From positions 9,224-73,223 of the forward strand of contig CAZZAX010000009.1 in NCBI GenBank assembly GCA_964653075.1: a stretch of 64,000 nt of DNA, given 5' to 3'. The translations under genes were made by a program, and so were the position numbers. The DNA is from NIOZ-UU13 sp964653075. GTDB lineage: Bacteria; Planctomycetota; Phycisphaerae; Sedimentisphaerales; Anaerobacaceae. Shown piece after piece: positions 17,925 to 26,664 of the stretch. The notes beneath the pieces are model-generated. The model worked only from the letters and a program-made list of their open reading frames with translations, was not told where the DNA came from and ran no database searches. The stretch's first letter is position 1; each line of letters starts with the position of its first letter.

Positions 17925-20006
17925 ATGATGAAACATTCAAAAATGAATTTGATAGTAGTTATTTTCACAATTTACAGCATGTTCGGCTTGCCTGTATATG
18001 GGCAAGCTCCCGATCTTCGTACAAAACACGATGGCAAATTCTACAAGGTGGAGGTTCTTCTGGACGGTCAGGATATTCTAACTTCACCGCCGGAAGGTCT
18101 CTGGTCGATTGCTACCGCCTGGGAGCAGGGTTGGCCTGCGGATTGGGTACATGGTAAACCTACTGAGTTAGAGCACATAGGAGACTGGACGATTTTACGG
18201 GGCAAGCTCGAAACATCGGCGGGCACATGGCGGATTTCAGATTCGTATCGGCCCGAAGGCAATGTTGTTAAGTGTGTTCGCAGGTTCATTTGGGAAGGAA
18301 AGGCAACGGCCAAATTTGTGACACTGTCGGTTCGTTTTCAATGCCGTGGTAAAGGTTCAAGTGCTTTGCTGCCCGGCATACTGTATCATGGAAATCCGTC
18401 CGGCGCAAAGAGCGGCAGAGTACCTGAATACTGCGGCCAAGCCGGGGAAGAAGCCATTTTCGAAGAACATCGTTTTCCTATGCCTTATGTCAGTTTGGAA
18501 TGGGCTGACAATAATGGCATGAAGGGAGCAGCATTGCATTCGTTGCCCTCGCCTGTGTCATACGGCAACCTACAGGACCAATGGTGGTCGTTGGGATTGA
18601 TTGCGAAAGAGCGAGGAACTGAGCTGGTTCTTCTGTCGGGTCCCTGTGCCTCCAATGGCAAACGAAGTGTTATTAAGGCTTCCCAGCGTGGTTTTATCCC
18701 GTATGATAATGCTTATATTAATGTGCCGCCGGGGGCAGTTATTGAAAAAACATTCTATCTTGAGGTTTATCCGGTCAAAGAAAAAGGCTCCGGATTTCAG
18801 CGCCCCACAAGGACGTCTTTGGATATTTTCTCTCCGTATTCTCTTGAAGGTTTGCCTTCATTTAAGGATATCATCAAGGCAAAGTACCGCCTCGCCAAAA
18901 CACGATGGCACGAAGAAGAGAACATTGCTGGTTTTAACAAATATCCCGACCGGAGTTATTTTGTTTTCGGCTGGTGCGGCCAGACCGCAGCTCCAGGATA
19001 TGCGTTGCTGGTTTTGGCTGAAGAACTCCGCGATTCAAAGGCATCGGAGATGGCAAGAAAATCTCTTGATTTCCTTTCCGGAGTGGAGTTTTACGACCAG
19101 GGTTTTTATACCTGGTACGATTACAAAAAACGTCAGTGGGTTCGGCGCAATCGGCCCGAGCTGCTTTCTCAGGGCCAGGCCATGTTGAATTTTGCCAATG
19201 CGATTCGTGTCGGCAGAACAAAAGGATTGGATGTTTCTCGCTGGGAACGTTTTATGCGCAGGGCGTGTTATTTTCATGCAGAAAGAATTCTGGCGGATGA
19301 TTGGAGGCCGTTGTCAACGAATCAGGCATTTTTTATTGCTCCGCTTTGCAAAGCTTATAAGCTGTTCGGTTCTGATACTTATCGCCTGGCTGCGGAAAAA
19401 GCAGGCAACGTCTATGCGTCGAGGCATCTGAGTATGGATGAGCCGTACTGGGGCGGCACTTTGGACGCCAGTTGTGAAGATAAGGAGGGCGCTTTTGCGG
19501 CGTTACAGGGATTTTTGGCGCTGTATGAGCTGACGAATAACCGCAAATACCTCAAATGGGCCGAGCACGCCTGTGACGTTGTTTTAACTTATGTAATGGT
19601 GCTGGATATAGACCTGCCGGCGGGCCGTCTCCGCGACCATGATTTCAAAACCAGGGGCTGGACGGCCGTATCTGTCCAAAACATGCACATTGATGTCTTC
19701 GGTGTTCTTATTACACCGGATATCTATCGATTAGGGCAGCTTCTGAACAGAGAAGAATTAAAAAAGCTTGCAATCTTAATGTATCGCAGTTGCGGCCAGC
19801 TTATCGACCCTTATGGAAGCCAGGGCGAACAGCCGCATCATACGAATTATGCACAGCACGGGAAATTCAGGCAGCGTCTCAGTCGTAACGATATTTCCGG
19901 CATTCGTGGTAATTATGTTGAAGAATGGACGGTGTTCTGGATTACCGCGCACTTTTTGAATGCAGGCGCGCAGTTCAAGGAGCTTGGTGTGCAAATCTGG
20001 GAGTAA
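17925..20006 (+). CDS. Exported protein of unknown family, possible six-hairpin carbohydrate enzyme
   Basis: I do not recognise this 693-residue protein. It starts with a Sec signal peptide (MMKHSKMNLIVVIFTIYSMF through YGQA), has a beta-rich N-terminal 300 residues, then an alpha-helical C-terminal half. The latter contains evenly spaced segments typical of an alpha/alpha toroid, such as GYALLVLAEELRDSKASEMA, SQGQAMLNFANAIRVG, CKAYKLFGSDTYRLAAEKA and ALQGFLALYELTNNRKYLKW. That beta-sandwich plus six-hairpin layout is common in lyases and glycosidases acting on uronic acids or unsaturated oligosaccharides. AGGAG precedes the ATG. It is followed after 161 bases by the Gfo/Idh/MocA gene. Function is inferred only from fold impression and context. 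Confidence 0.75.
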   Translation: MMKHSKMNLIVVIFTIYSMFGLPVYGQAPDLRTKHDGKFYKVEVLLDGQDILTSPPEGLWSIATAWEQGWPADWVHGKPTELEHIGDWTILRGKLETSAGTWRISDSYRPEGNVVKCVRRFIWEGKATAKFVTLSVRFQCRGKGSSALLPGILYHGNPSGAKSGRVPEYCGQAGEEAIFEEHRFPMPYVSLEWADNNGMKGAALHSLPSPVSYGNLQDQWWSLGLIAKERGTELVLLSGPCASNGKRSVIKASQRGFIPYDNAYINVPPGAVIEKTFYLEVYPVKEKGSGFQRPTRTSLDIFSPYSLEGLPSFKDIIKAKYRLAKTRWHEEENIAGFNKYPDRSYFVFGWCGQTAAPGYALLVLAEELRDSKASEMARKSLDFLSGVEFYDQGFYTWYDYKKRQWVRRNRPELLSQGQAMLNFANAIRVGRTKGLDVSRWERFMRRACYFHAERILADDWRPLSTNQAFFIAPLCKAYKLFGSDTYRLAAEKAGNVYASRHLSMDEPYWGGTLDASCEDKEGAFAALQGFLALYELTNNRKYLKWAEHACDVVLTYVMVLDIDLPAGRLRDHDFKTRGWTAVSVQNMHIDVFGVLITPDIYRLGQLLNREELKKLAILMYRSCGQLIDPYGSQGEQPHHTNYAQHGKFRQRLSRNDISGIRGNYVEEWTVFWITAHFLNAGAQFKELGVQIWE

Positions 20007-20167
20007 AGCCTCGATGATATGAAAATCAGGTTTTAATATTTGCTGTTTCAATATCAGAATGATATTGCAAAAATTGTGAATTTTGATACTATAATCCGAT
20101 GAGGATGGGTCTAAACTCTGTTGTGTTATTATCTCGTTTCTCGACTGATATGAATTAGGAGAATATT

Positions 20168-21454
20168 ATGAAAAAAGAAGGCAGAATAACTCGAAGGAGC
20201 TTTTTGAAAGGAACCGCAGTTGCCGCAGGTACAACCATGGCTTTTCCTGCAATTGTCCCTTCCTCGGTTTTTGGGGCTTACTCACCGAGCAACCGTATAG
20301 TCATGGGGGCAATAGGAGTCGGCTCGCAGGGAACCGGTGATATGCGGGGTTTCTTAAACAAGCCGGAAGTGCAGATGGTTGCCGTTTGCGATGTTGATAA
20401 GGCCCATCGAGACGGTGCCAAGAAAATAGTTGACCAGATATATCGCAATAGCGATTGCACGGCCTATCATGACTTTCGTGAGTTAATTGGTCGCGGCGAC
20501 CTCGATGCAATTCAAATAGCGATGCCTGACCAATGGCATGCCATCCCTGCTATAGCAGCGGCCAGGGCGGGTCTGGACATACACGGCCAAAAACCGCTTG
20601 CCCGCTCCATCCGGGAAGGACGTGCAATCTGCAACGCTGTCCATCGCTACGGGCGGGTTTGGCAGACCGGCAGCCAGCAGCGCTCCGACTGGAAATTCCG
20701 CAGGGCTTGTGAGCTTGTTCGCAACGGCCGCATCGGAAAAATCCTGAAGGTTGAAGTCGGCCTGCCAACCGGCGGCGCTACGGACGTCAAACCTGTTACG
20801 CAGGTTCCCGAAGGGCTCGATTGGAATTTCTGGCTCGGGCCTGCTCCTTATGTGCCATACAGGGGTGTGGTTCACTGGAACTGGAGATGGATTATGGATT
20901 ACTCCGGCGGCCAGCTTACCGACTGGGCGGGGCATCACATCGATATTGCCCACTGGGGTATGGGCTGGGATTATACCGGGCCGGTGGAAATCGAGGGCAA
21001 GGGCAACTATCCCAAAGAAGGTCTCTATAATGTTCCAACTGAGTATAGATTTACCTGCAAATATGCCGACGGCACGATAATGACCGTTGCCAACAACCAG
21101 CAGCTCACTCAGGGCGCCAAATGGTACGGCGAGAAGGGTTGGATACATGTGAACCGAGGCGGCCTGAGTGCATCCAATGAAAAAATCCTGCGGGAGGAAA
21201 TTGCCCCCAACGAAATAAAACTCTACGAGAGCAGAGACCATAAACAGAACTTCCTCGATTGCGTAAAAAGCCGCAGGCTTACCATTTGTCCCGTGGAAGT
21301 CGGGCATCGCTCCATCAGTGTGGCTCTGCTCGGTGAAATTGCAATGCTCACGGGACGCAAAATCAAATGGGACCCCGTAAAAGAAGAAATCATCGGCAAT
21401 TCCGAAGCCGGCGCATTACTTGGCCGTTCCTACCGCGAGCCATGGGTTCTGTAA
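20168..21454 (+). CDS. Gfo/Idh/MocA oxidoreductase with Tat signal
   Basis: This 428-residue NAD(P)-dependent oxidoreductase belongs to the family acting on sugars and inositols. A twin-arginine signal (ITRRSFLKGTAVAAGTTMA) directs it out of the cytoplasm, as is common for planctomycete members. The Rossmann loop MGAIGVGSQGTGD follows. The usual EKP signature reads GQKPLARS, so the conserved glutamate is glutamine while the lysine remains. The second half has the family's C-terminal alpha/beta domain, including HWNWRWIMDYSGGQLTDWAG. A GGAG lies before the ATG (ttaggagaatattatg). It is followed after 41 bases by a DUF1080/ThuA protein, a pairing linked with keto-sugar metabolism. Confidence 0.9.
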   Translation: MKKEGRITRRSFLKGTAVAAGTTMAFPAIVPSSVFGAYSPSNRIVMGAIGVGSQGTGDMRGFLNKPEVQMVAVCDVDKAHRDGAKKIVDQIYRNSDCTAYHDFRELIGRGDLDAIQIAMPDQWHAIPAIAAARAGLDIHGQKPLARSIREGRAICNAVHRYGRVWQTGSQQRSDWKFRRACELVRNGRIGKILKVEVGLPTGGATDVKPVTQVPEGLDWNFWLGPAPYVPYRGVVHWNWRWIMDYSGGQLTDWAGHHIDIAHWGMGWDYTGPVEIEGKGNYPKEGLYNVPTEYRFTCKYADGTIMTVANNQQLTQGAKWYGEKGWIHVNRGGLSASNEKILREEIAPNEIKLYESRDHKQNFLDCVKSRRLTICPVEVGHRSISVALLGEIAMLTGRKIKWDPVKEEIIGNSEAGALLGRSYREPWVL

Positions 21455-21495
21455 AAGAAATTCAGTTAAAAATGCAAGACATAAGGAGCACAATA

Positions 21496-24400
21496 ATGAA
21501 ACGTTTCGTAACGCTTTTTCTTATATACGCCATAGTTTATATTTCGCTGCCGGCTTTATCAATCGCGGCACAAGCAGACTGGGAGAGCCTCTTCGACGGT
21601 AAAACCCTCGATGGCTGGGTCCAGCGTAACGGTAAGGCGAAGTACACCGTTCAGGACGGGATGATTGTCGGAACCACAGTCCTTAATACGCCCAACAGCT
21701 TCCTCTGCACAGAGAAAATGTACACCGATTTCATTCTGGAGCTGGAATTTTTTGTTAAACCCGGAATGAATTCCGGTATTCAGATTCGCAGCCACAGCTT
21801 CGAGCACTTTAAGAACTACCGCGTCCATGGTTATCAGGTTGAAATCGATCCCGGTACAGGAGCCTATAAAAGAAGCCCAAGGAATCTGCTGGCCGATGGC
21901 AGGCCCGCCCCGGAAACTGCACCGCGTTCCTGGTCCGGTGGTATTTACGACGAGGCCCGTCGCGGCTGGCTCAACAACCTGACTAAGAACCCTGCTGCCC
22001 GGAAGGCCTTCAAGCAAAACCAGTGGAACCACTATCGCATCGAGGCCATCGGTGACAGGATACGAACATGGGTTAACGGTGTGCCCGCCGCCGACCTGAT
22101 AGATGATATGACCTCGACGGGATTCATTGCCTTACAGGTCCACGGCTCTAAACAGGCGGGCAACAGCATCAAATGGCGGAATATCCGCATACAGGATATC
22201 AGCAGAGCTAATAAGAAAATTCTTAAGGCCCTGATAGTTGACGGCCAGAACAATCATGACTGGAAAAGAACCACGCCTGTTCTCAAGAGCTTACTGGAAG
22301 AAACGGGAATGTTCGAAGTCGATGTGGCTACTTCGCCTGCTAAAGGTCGGCCGATGGATACCTTCAAGCCGAGTTTTTCGAAGTATGATGTAATCGTCTC
22401 GAACTATACCGGCGATGACTGGCCTAAACAGACTCAGGATACACTTGTTGAATATATGGAAAACGGCGGCGGTTTGGTTATTTATCACGCCGCGGACAAC
22501 GCATTTCCGAAGTGGCAAGAATGGAACGAAATGATAGCTATCGGCGGATGGGGTGGACGGAATGAAAAGTCGGGCCCGATGGTTCGATACCGGGACGGCA
22601 AAGTCGTTTTCGATAATTCTCCCGGCCGCGGTGGGACACACGGCCCTCAGCATGAATTCCAGGTTGTGATGCGAGACCGCCTGCACGCTATCACGGCAGG
22701 CCTTCCGGAAAAATGGATGCATTCAAAAGACGAGCTCTACAGCAAGCTCCGGGGCCCGGCAAAAAATATGAAGGTTCTTGCAACCGCTTACGCCGACCCG
22801 GCAAAAAAGGGCACCGGCGAGCATGAGCCAATCCTGTTCACAGTAAAGTACGGCAAAGGAAGAGTTTTCCATACCGTTCTCGGTCATGGTCCCGAACAGT
22901 TGCGCTGTGTCGGATTTATCGTAACCTTCCTGCGCGGTACCGAATGGGCCGCCACTGGAAGAGTAACCCAGGTCGATGTGCCTGCGGACTTCCCCACTGC
23001 CAACAGGGTCAGCCTTCGGGCAGCTCTCTCGGCGGATTATGAATCAATAGAAGATTACGACTTCGGCAAGACCCGCCGGGCCATGGCGGCTATCGAGGAA
23101 GAGATTCGAAACGTCCCGCCGTCATCGTTTCCACAGGTCGAGGCAAGGTTGCTTAAGGCTCTTGAATCGCCAAAGACAACTTTCGCAGGAAGGCAGTTTG
23201 TCTGTCGGATGCTGCGTCGTGTCGGCTCGGCCAAATCCGTGCCCGCTCTGTCAAAGCTGCTTGTCGACAGGGAACTGTCCCATATGGCACGTTTTGCTCT
23301 ACAGCATATGGTCGTTCCTGAAGCCGGTGATGCTCTGCGCCAGGCGCTTACACAGTTGGAGGGTAATCGCAAAATTGGTGTCATTGGTTCGATAGGCCAG
23401 CGTGGTGACAATAAAGCTGTCCCGGAACTGGCAAAGCTTATAACTGGCGATAATCCGAAAGTTGCCCGTGCTGCTATTGAAGCTTTGGGAAGAATTGGGG
23501 GCTCAAAGGCAGGTAATGCCCTGGTAGACGTTCGGGTACCGGCAAACCTCAAAGCTGCTTATGACAATGCTTATTTGATGTGTGCTGATAAAATGCTAAC
23601 CGAGGGGAAAAAAAATGAGGCCTTAGACATCTATAGCAGAATGATTGTACCAGACAACTACACCTGGATTAGAATAGCTGCCTACAAAGGTCTCGTACAG
23701 GCCGAAAAAGACCGGGCGGTACCCTATATACTTGCCCTTCTCAGGGATAAAGACCTCGACCTCCAGCGCGCCGCCGGAAAGTTCATAACCGAAATGCCCG
23801 GCACTGCTATCACAAAAGCCCTTGCCGAACAACTTCAGCAGCTTAGCGGTGACGCTCAGGTTGTACTGCTAACTGCCTTGGAAACGCGGAGCGATAAAGC
23901 TGCTGCGCCTTACGTCGCAGAAGCTATCGGAAGCAGGAGCGAGCCTGTTCGTCTTGCCGCGATCAAAGCCCTTGCGGTCCTTGGTAATTCCTCCAATGTC
24001 GAGCTACTTGCCAGAGCATCTATTATGGGCGGAGAAACCGGCAAAGCCGCTATGGAAAGTCTAAGCCGAATCTCAGCCCCGGGTGTTACTGATGAATTGA
24101 TTGACATCGCACGCAGTCGTGCAGAGACCCCGGTTCGTGTTAATGTGATTCAGACACTTATCAATCGCCGCCAGACCGAAGCAATTCCTGTTTTGCTGAC
24201 AGTTGCCAAAGACAATAACAGCAATGTTCGCCAGGCGGCTTACAAGGCCCTGGGCGAATTGTCCGGACAAAAAGAACTTCCCGCTATGGTTTCGATACTT
24301 TTCGCTGCTGAAAGCGGTGCAGACCCGGCAGGCATTGAGCGTGCGATGATAGCCGCTGTCACGCGGCTCGAAGAGCCGGACGCCGCTCCTGTCATAACGG

Positions 24401-25254
24401 GTCTGGCCAATGCCGATGATGCCGTCAAGCCTAATCTTTTAGCCGTGCTTTCGCGTATCGGAGGCCAACCAGCGCTCCAGGCCGTTCGTAGTCAGTTGCT
24501 CAGTGGTAATGCCGAAATCAAGAAGTCTGCCATCCGTGCTCTGGCCGACTGGCCCGAGCCGGCGCCACTGGAAGACCTTATGAGGATTGCCAAGACTGAA
24601 CGCGATTCGACCAACCAGGTTCTGGCGCTTCGTGGTTATATAAAACTGCTTGGAATACCCGCCAACCGCAGCGCAGCCGAGACTGTCCGGTTGTTAGCTG
24701 ATGCTATGTCGGTTGCTAAGCGTGTAGATGAAAAGAAGGCTGTGCTCTCAGCATTGTCCAAATATCCATGTAAGCAGGGATTGGCTCTTGCAGAAAGTTG
24801 GAAAACAATTCCGGCTCTGACTGCCGAGGCGGAATTGGCCTTAAAGAAAATCAAAGAGGCGTTGTTGAGCAAGAATCTGAAAGCTACGGCCTCACGCGAC
24901 AATAGAAATGCGCGTCGAGCGCTGGACGGTAATCGCTCAAGCCGCTGGAGTACAGGCAGGGGGATGAAACCCGGCGATTGGTTTGTCTTAGACCTCGGTG
25001 TCGAAAGTACGATATCCGGCCTGACTCTCGATACAAGGAATTCGTCCAATGACTACCCACGCGGATATGAGGTTTATGTCTCTTTCGATGGCGGCAGTTG
25101 GGGCAAACCCATTGTGACAGGTAAAGGTATCAATCCGCTCACCGAAATCAAGTTTGGAAAACCTGTGCAGACAAGGTTCGTCAAAATCATTCAAACCGGC
25201 TCGTCGGACGCTTGGCACTGGTCAATCCACGAGTTGAAGCTCGATTTGCAATAA
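21496..25254 (+). CDS. Multidomain secreted protein: DUF1080, ThuA, HEAT repeats, F5/8 type C
   Basis: This protein has 1252 residues from the ATG at 21496. AGGAG 7 bases before it and the signal peptide MKRFVTLFLIYAIVYISLPA support this start over the longer frame overlapping the upstream gene. Domains in order: DUF1080 / 3-keto-disaccharide hydrolase-like (about 25-235, ESLFDGKTLDGWVQ); ThuA-like (about 240-500, LIVDGQNNHDW, GGLVIYHAADN, GHGPEQLRCVGF); a long array of HEAT-like helical repeats (about 530-1120, such as RAAIEALGRIGGSKAGNAL); and a C-terminal F5/8 type C carbohydrate-binding domain (about 1135-1252, ALDGNRSSRWSTGRGMKPGD). It probably binds and processes a polysaccharide-derived sugar outside the cytoplasm with the oxidoreductase encoded just upstream. 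Confidence 0.88.
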   Translation: MKRFVTLFLIYAIVYISLPALSIAAQADWESLFDGKTLDGWVQRNGKAKYTVQDGMIVGTTVLNTPNSFLCTEKMYTDFILELEFFVKPGMNSGIQIRSHSFEHFKNYRVHGYQVEIDPGTGAYKRSPRNLLADGRPAPETAPRSWSGGIYDEARRGWLNNLTKNPAARKAFKQNQWNHYRIEAIGDRIRTWVNGVPAADLIDDMTSTGFIALQVHGSKQAGNSIKWRNIRIQDISRANKKILKALIVDGQNNHDWKRTTPVLKSLLEETGMFEVDVATSPAKGRPMDTFKPSFSKYDVIVSNYTGDDWPKQTQDTLVEYMENGGGLVIYHAADNAFPKWQEWNEMIAIGGWGGRNEKSGPMVRYRDGKVVFDNSPGRGGTHGPQHEFQVVMRDRLHAITAGLPEKWMHSKDELYSKLRGPAKNMKVLATAYADPAKKGTGEHEPILFTVKYGKGRVFHTVLGHGPEQLRCVGFIVTFLRGTEWAATGRVTQVDVPADFPTANRVSLRAALSADYESIEDYDFGKTRRAMAAIEEEIRNVPPSSFPQVEARLLKALESPKTTFAGRQFVCRMLRRVGSAKSVPALSKLLVDRELSHMARFALQHMVVPEAGDALRQALTQLEGNRKIGVIGSIGQRGDNKAVPELAKLITGDNPKVARAAIEALGRIGGSKAGNALVDVRVPANLKAAYDNAYLMCADKMLTEGKKNEALDIYSRMIVPDNYTWIRIAAYKGLVQAEKDRAVPYILALLRDKDLDLQRAAGKFITEMPGTAITKALAEQLQQLSGDAQVVLLTALETRSDKAAAPYVAEAIGSRSEPVRLAAIKALAVLGNSSNVELLARASIMGGETGKAAMESLSRISAPGVTDELIDIARSRAETPVRVNVIQTLINRRQTEAIPVLLTVAKDNNSNVRQAAYKALGELSGQKELPAMVSILFAAESGADPAGIERAMIAAVTRLEEPDAAPVITGLANADDAVKPNLLAVLSRIGGQPALQAVRSQLLSGNAEIKKSAIRALADWPEPAPLEDLMRIAKTERDSTNQVLALRGYIKLLGIPANRSAAETVRLLADAMSVAKRVDEKKAVLSALSKYPCKQGLALAESWKTIPALTAEAELALKKIKEALLSKNLKATASRDNRNARRALDGNRSSRWSTGRGMKPGDWFVLDLGVESTISGLTLDTRNSSNDYPRGYEVYVSFDGGSWGKPIVTGKGINPLTEIKFGKPVQTRFVKIIQTGSSDAWHWSIHELKLDLQ

Positions 25255-25304
25255 GGCGCGCCCCTTGAAATTTTTAGGAACGTTCTGTTAAAACAGAGAG
25301 TAAT

Positions 25305-25325
25305 ACCTTCTTTCTGATAGAAGGT
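25305..25325. terminator. Weak hairpin between convergent genes
   Basis: ACCTTCT (25305-25311) pairs with AGAAGGT (25319-25325) around a 7-base loop, between the ends of the DUF1080 gene and the convergent threonine aldolase. No T-run follows on either strand, so a terminator role is uncertain. Just upstream TCTGTTAAAACAGA is a 14-base palindrome. Confidence 0.3.
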
Positions 25326-25358
25326 TTGCGGCCGGTCTTTCGAGCTTCCGGGGCGGCT

Positions 25359-26399
25359 CTATGATTTGTTCATTATCTCACCAAGCGCTGTTAGTGTGAA
25401 ATCGATATCCTCGGAGCTGATGCCGTAATGAGTTACAGCCCTGAAGCGTGAAGGTCCTAACAGCAGTATTTTAATTCCTTTATTACCGAGCTGGCTCACA
25501 AGTTCCTCAGCCTTGATTTGCCGGCTTACCATGTCGAAATAAACAATATTTGTTTGTACCCTTTCCGGCTCAATAGACAAGCCCTGGATACGGGCGATAC
25601 CCTGAGCCAGATGCTGAGCGTTTGCATGGTCATCTGCTATTCTGTCCACCATCTCCTCAAGAGCTGTTATACCTGCGGCGGCGATGATGCCGCATTGCCG
25701 CATACCGCCTCCAAGCACCTTTCGGTTTCGCCGCGCTTCGACAATGAACTCTTTAGTGCCGCATATCACAGAGCCGACGGGAGCCGATAGCCCCTTTGAA
25801 AGGCAAAAGCTGACCGAATCCGCATAACAGGTCAGCTCTTTTACATCCACCTTCAAAGCCACGGCGGCGTTAAATATCCGGGCACCGTCGAGGTGCACCA
25901 TTAGTCCCCGGTTTTTGGCCAGTGTTGATACTTCTTTCATATACTCGAGTGAAAGAGCAGAGCCGCTGCAGCGATTGTGGGTATTTTCCAGGCATATCAG
26001 CCGGGTCCGGGGAAAATGCACGTTGTCACCGCGAATCGCTGCCTCGATTTCCTCCAGCCGCATTGTTCCGTCGGGCTGGTTGGTAATTGTGTGCGGGTGT
26101 ATCCCGCCCAAAGCCGACATGCCCCCGGCTTCGTAAAGAAACGTGTGCGACCGGTCGCCAAGGATGACCTCTTCAGCACGTTTGCAATGGGTTAATATGC
26201 ATATCAGATTTCCCATCGTGCCGCTGACTACCAGCATTGCGGCTTCTTTTCCCATAAGTTCTGCGGCCATTTTCTCAAGACGTGTAGTTGTCGGGTCTTC
26301 ACCGAATACGTCATCACCCAGCTCGGCATTATAAATAGCTTCTCTCATCGCTGGCGTTGGCAAAGTTACCGTATCACTGCGTAAATCAATTGTTTTCAC
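25359..26399 (-). CDS. ltaE: Low-specificity L-threonine aldolase
   Basis: This 346-residue PLP enzyme (fold type I, beta-eliminating lyase family) cleaves L-threonine or L-allo-threonine to glycine and acetaldehyde in the cytoplasm. The N-terminus MKTIDLRSDTVTLPTPAMRE is diagnostic. VSGTMGNL binds the cofactor phosphate region, HLDGAR contains the PLP-binding aspartate, and Lys202 in SFCLSKGLSAPVGS is the Schiff-base lysine. Length matches the family. GGGAGG lies 7-8 bases upstream of the ATG. It is an isolated metabolic gene, convergent with the DUF1080 gene and divergent from a sulfatase. Confidence 0.95.
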   Translation of the reverse strand: MKTIDLRSDTVTLPTPAMREAIYNAELGDDVFGEDPTTTRLEKMAAELMGKEAAMLVVSGTMGNLICILTHCKRAEEVILGDRSHTFLYEAGGMSALGGIHPHTITNQPDGTMRLEEIEAAIRGDNVHFPRTRLICLENTHNRCSGSALSLEYMKEVSTLAKNRGLMVHLDGARIFNAAVALKVDVKELTCYADSVSFCLSKGLSAPVGSVICGTKEFIVEARRNRKVLGGGMRQCGIIAAAGITALEEMVDRIADDHANAQHLAQGIARIQGLSIEPERVQTNIVYFDMVSRQIKAEELVSQLGNKGIKILLLGPSRFRAVTHYGISSEDIDFTLTALGEIMNKS

Positions 26400-26493
26400 G
26401 AACTACCTCCCGGACAAAAGTATTAAAAGAGATATTTATTATTAAACTCCTATAGTTATGACAACGGACTTTTCCTCTCGCTAAAATATCAAA

Positions 26494-26523
26494 TTTGCAT
26501 GATAAATAAAGTCATTTTGCATG
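26494..26523. promoter_or_regulatory. Direct repeat TTTGCATG in divergent region
   Basis: TTTGCATG occurs at 26494-26501 and again at 26516-26523, 22 bases apart (about two helical turns), in the AT-rich region between the threonine aldolase and the sulfatase at 26665. This is the spacing expected for two copies of a regulator on one DNA face. No known regulator is assigned. Confidence 0.3.
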
Positions 26524-26664
26524 TTTTTTTTGTACGATCATCCTAAAGTATCTTTCAAAGCAGTTTCCAAATCCGTCGCCATCAGAAAAGCTCTTGAGCA
26601 ACGCCGCACAAATCATTATTATAAATGTCTCAGGCATATAAGACTATTATGAGGAGAATTAAAT

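Noticed and set aside
21367..21495. 43-residue N-terminal extension of the DUF1080/ThuA protein
   Set aside because: It overlaps the oxidoreductase coding region out of frame and would bury the signal peptide; ATG 21496 has AGGAG.
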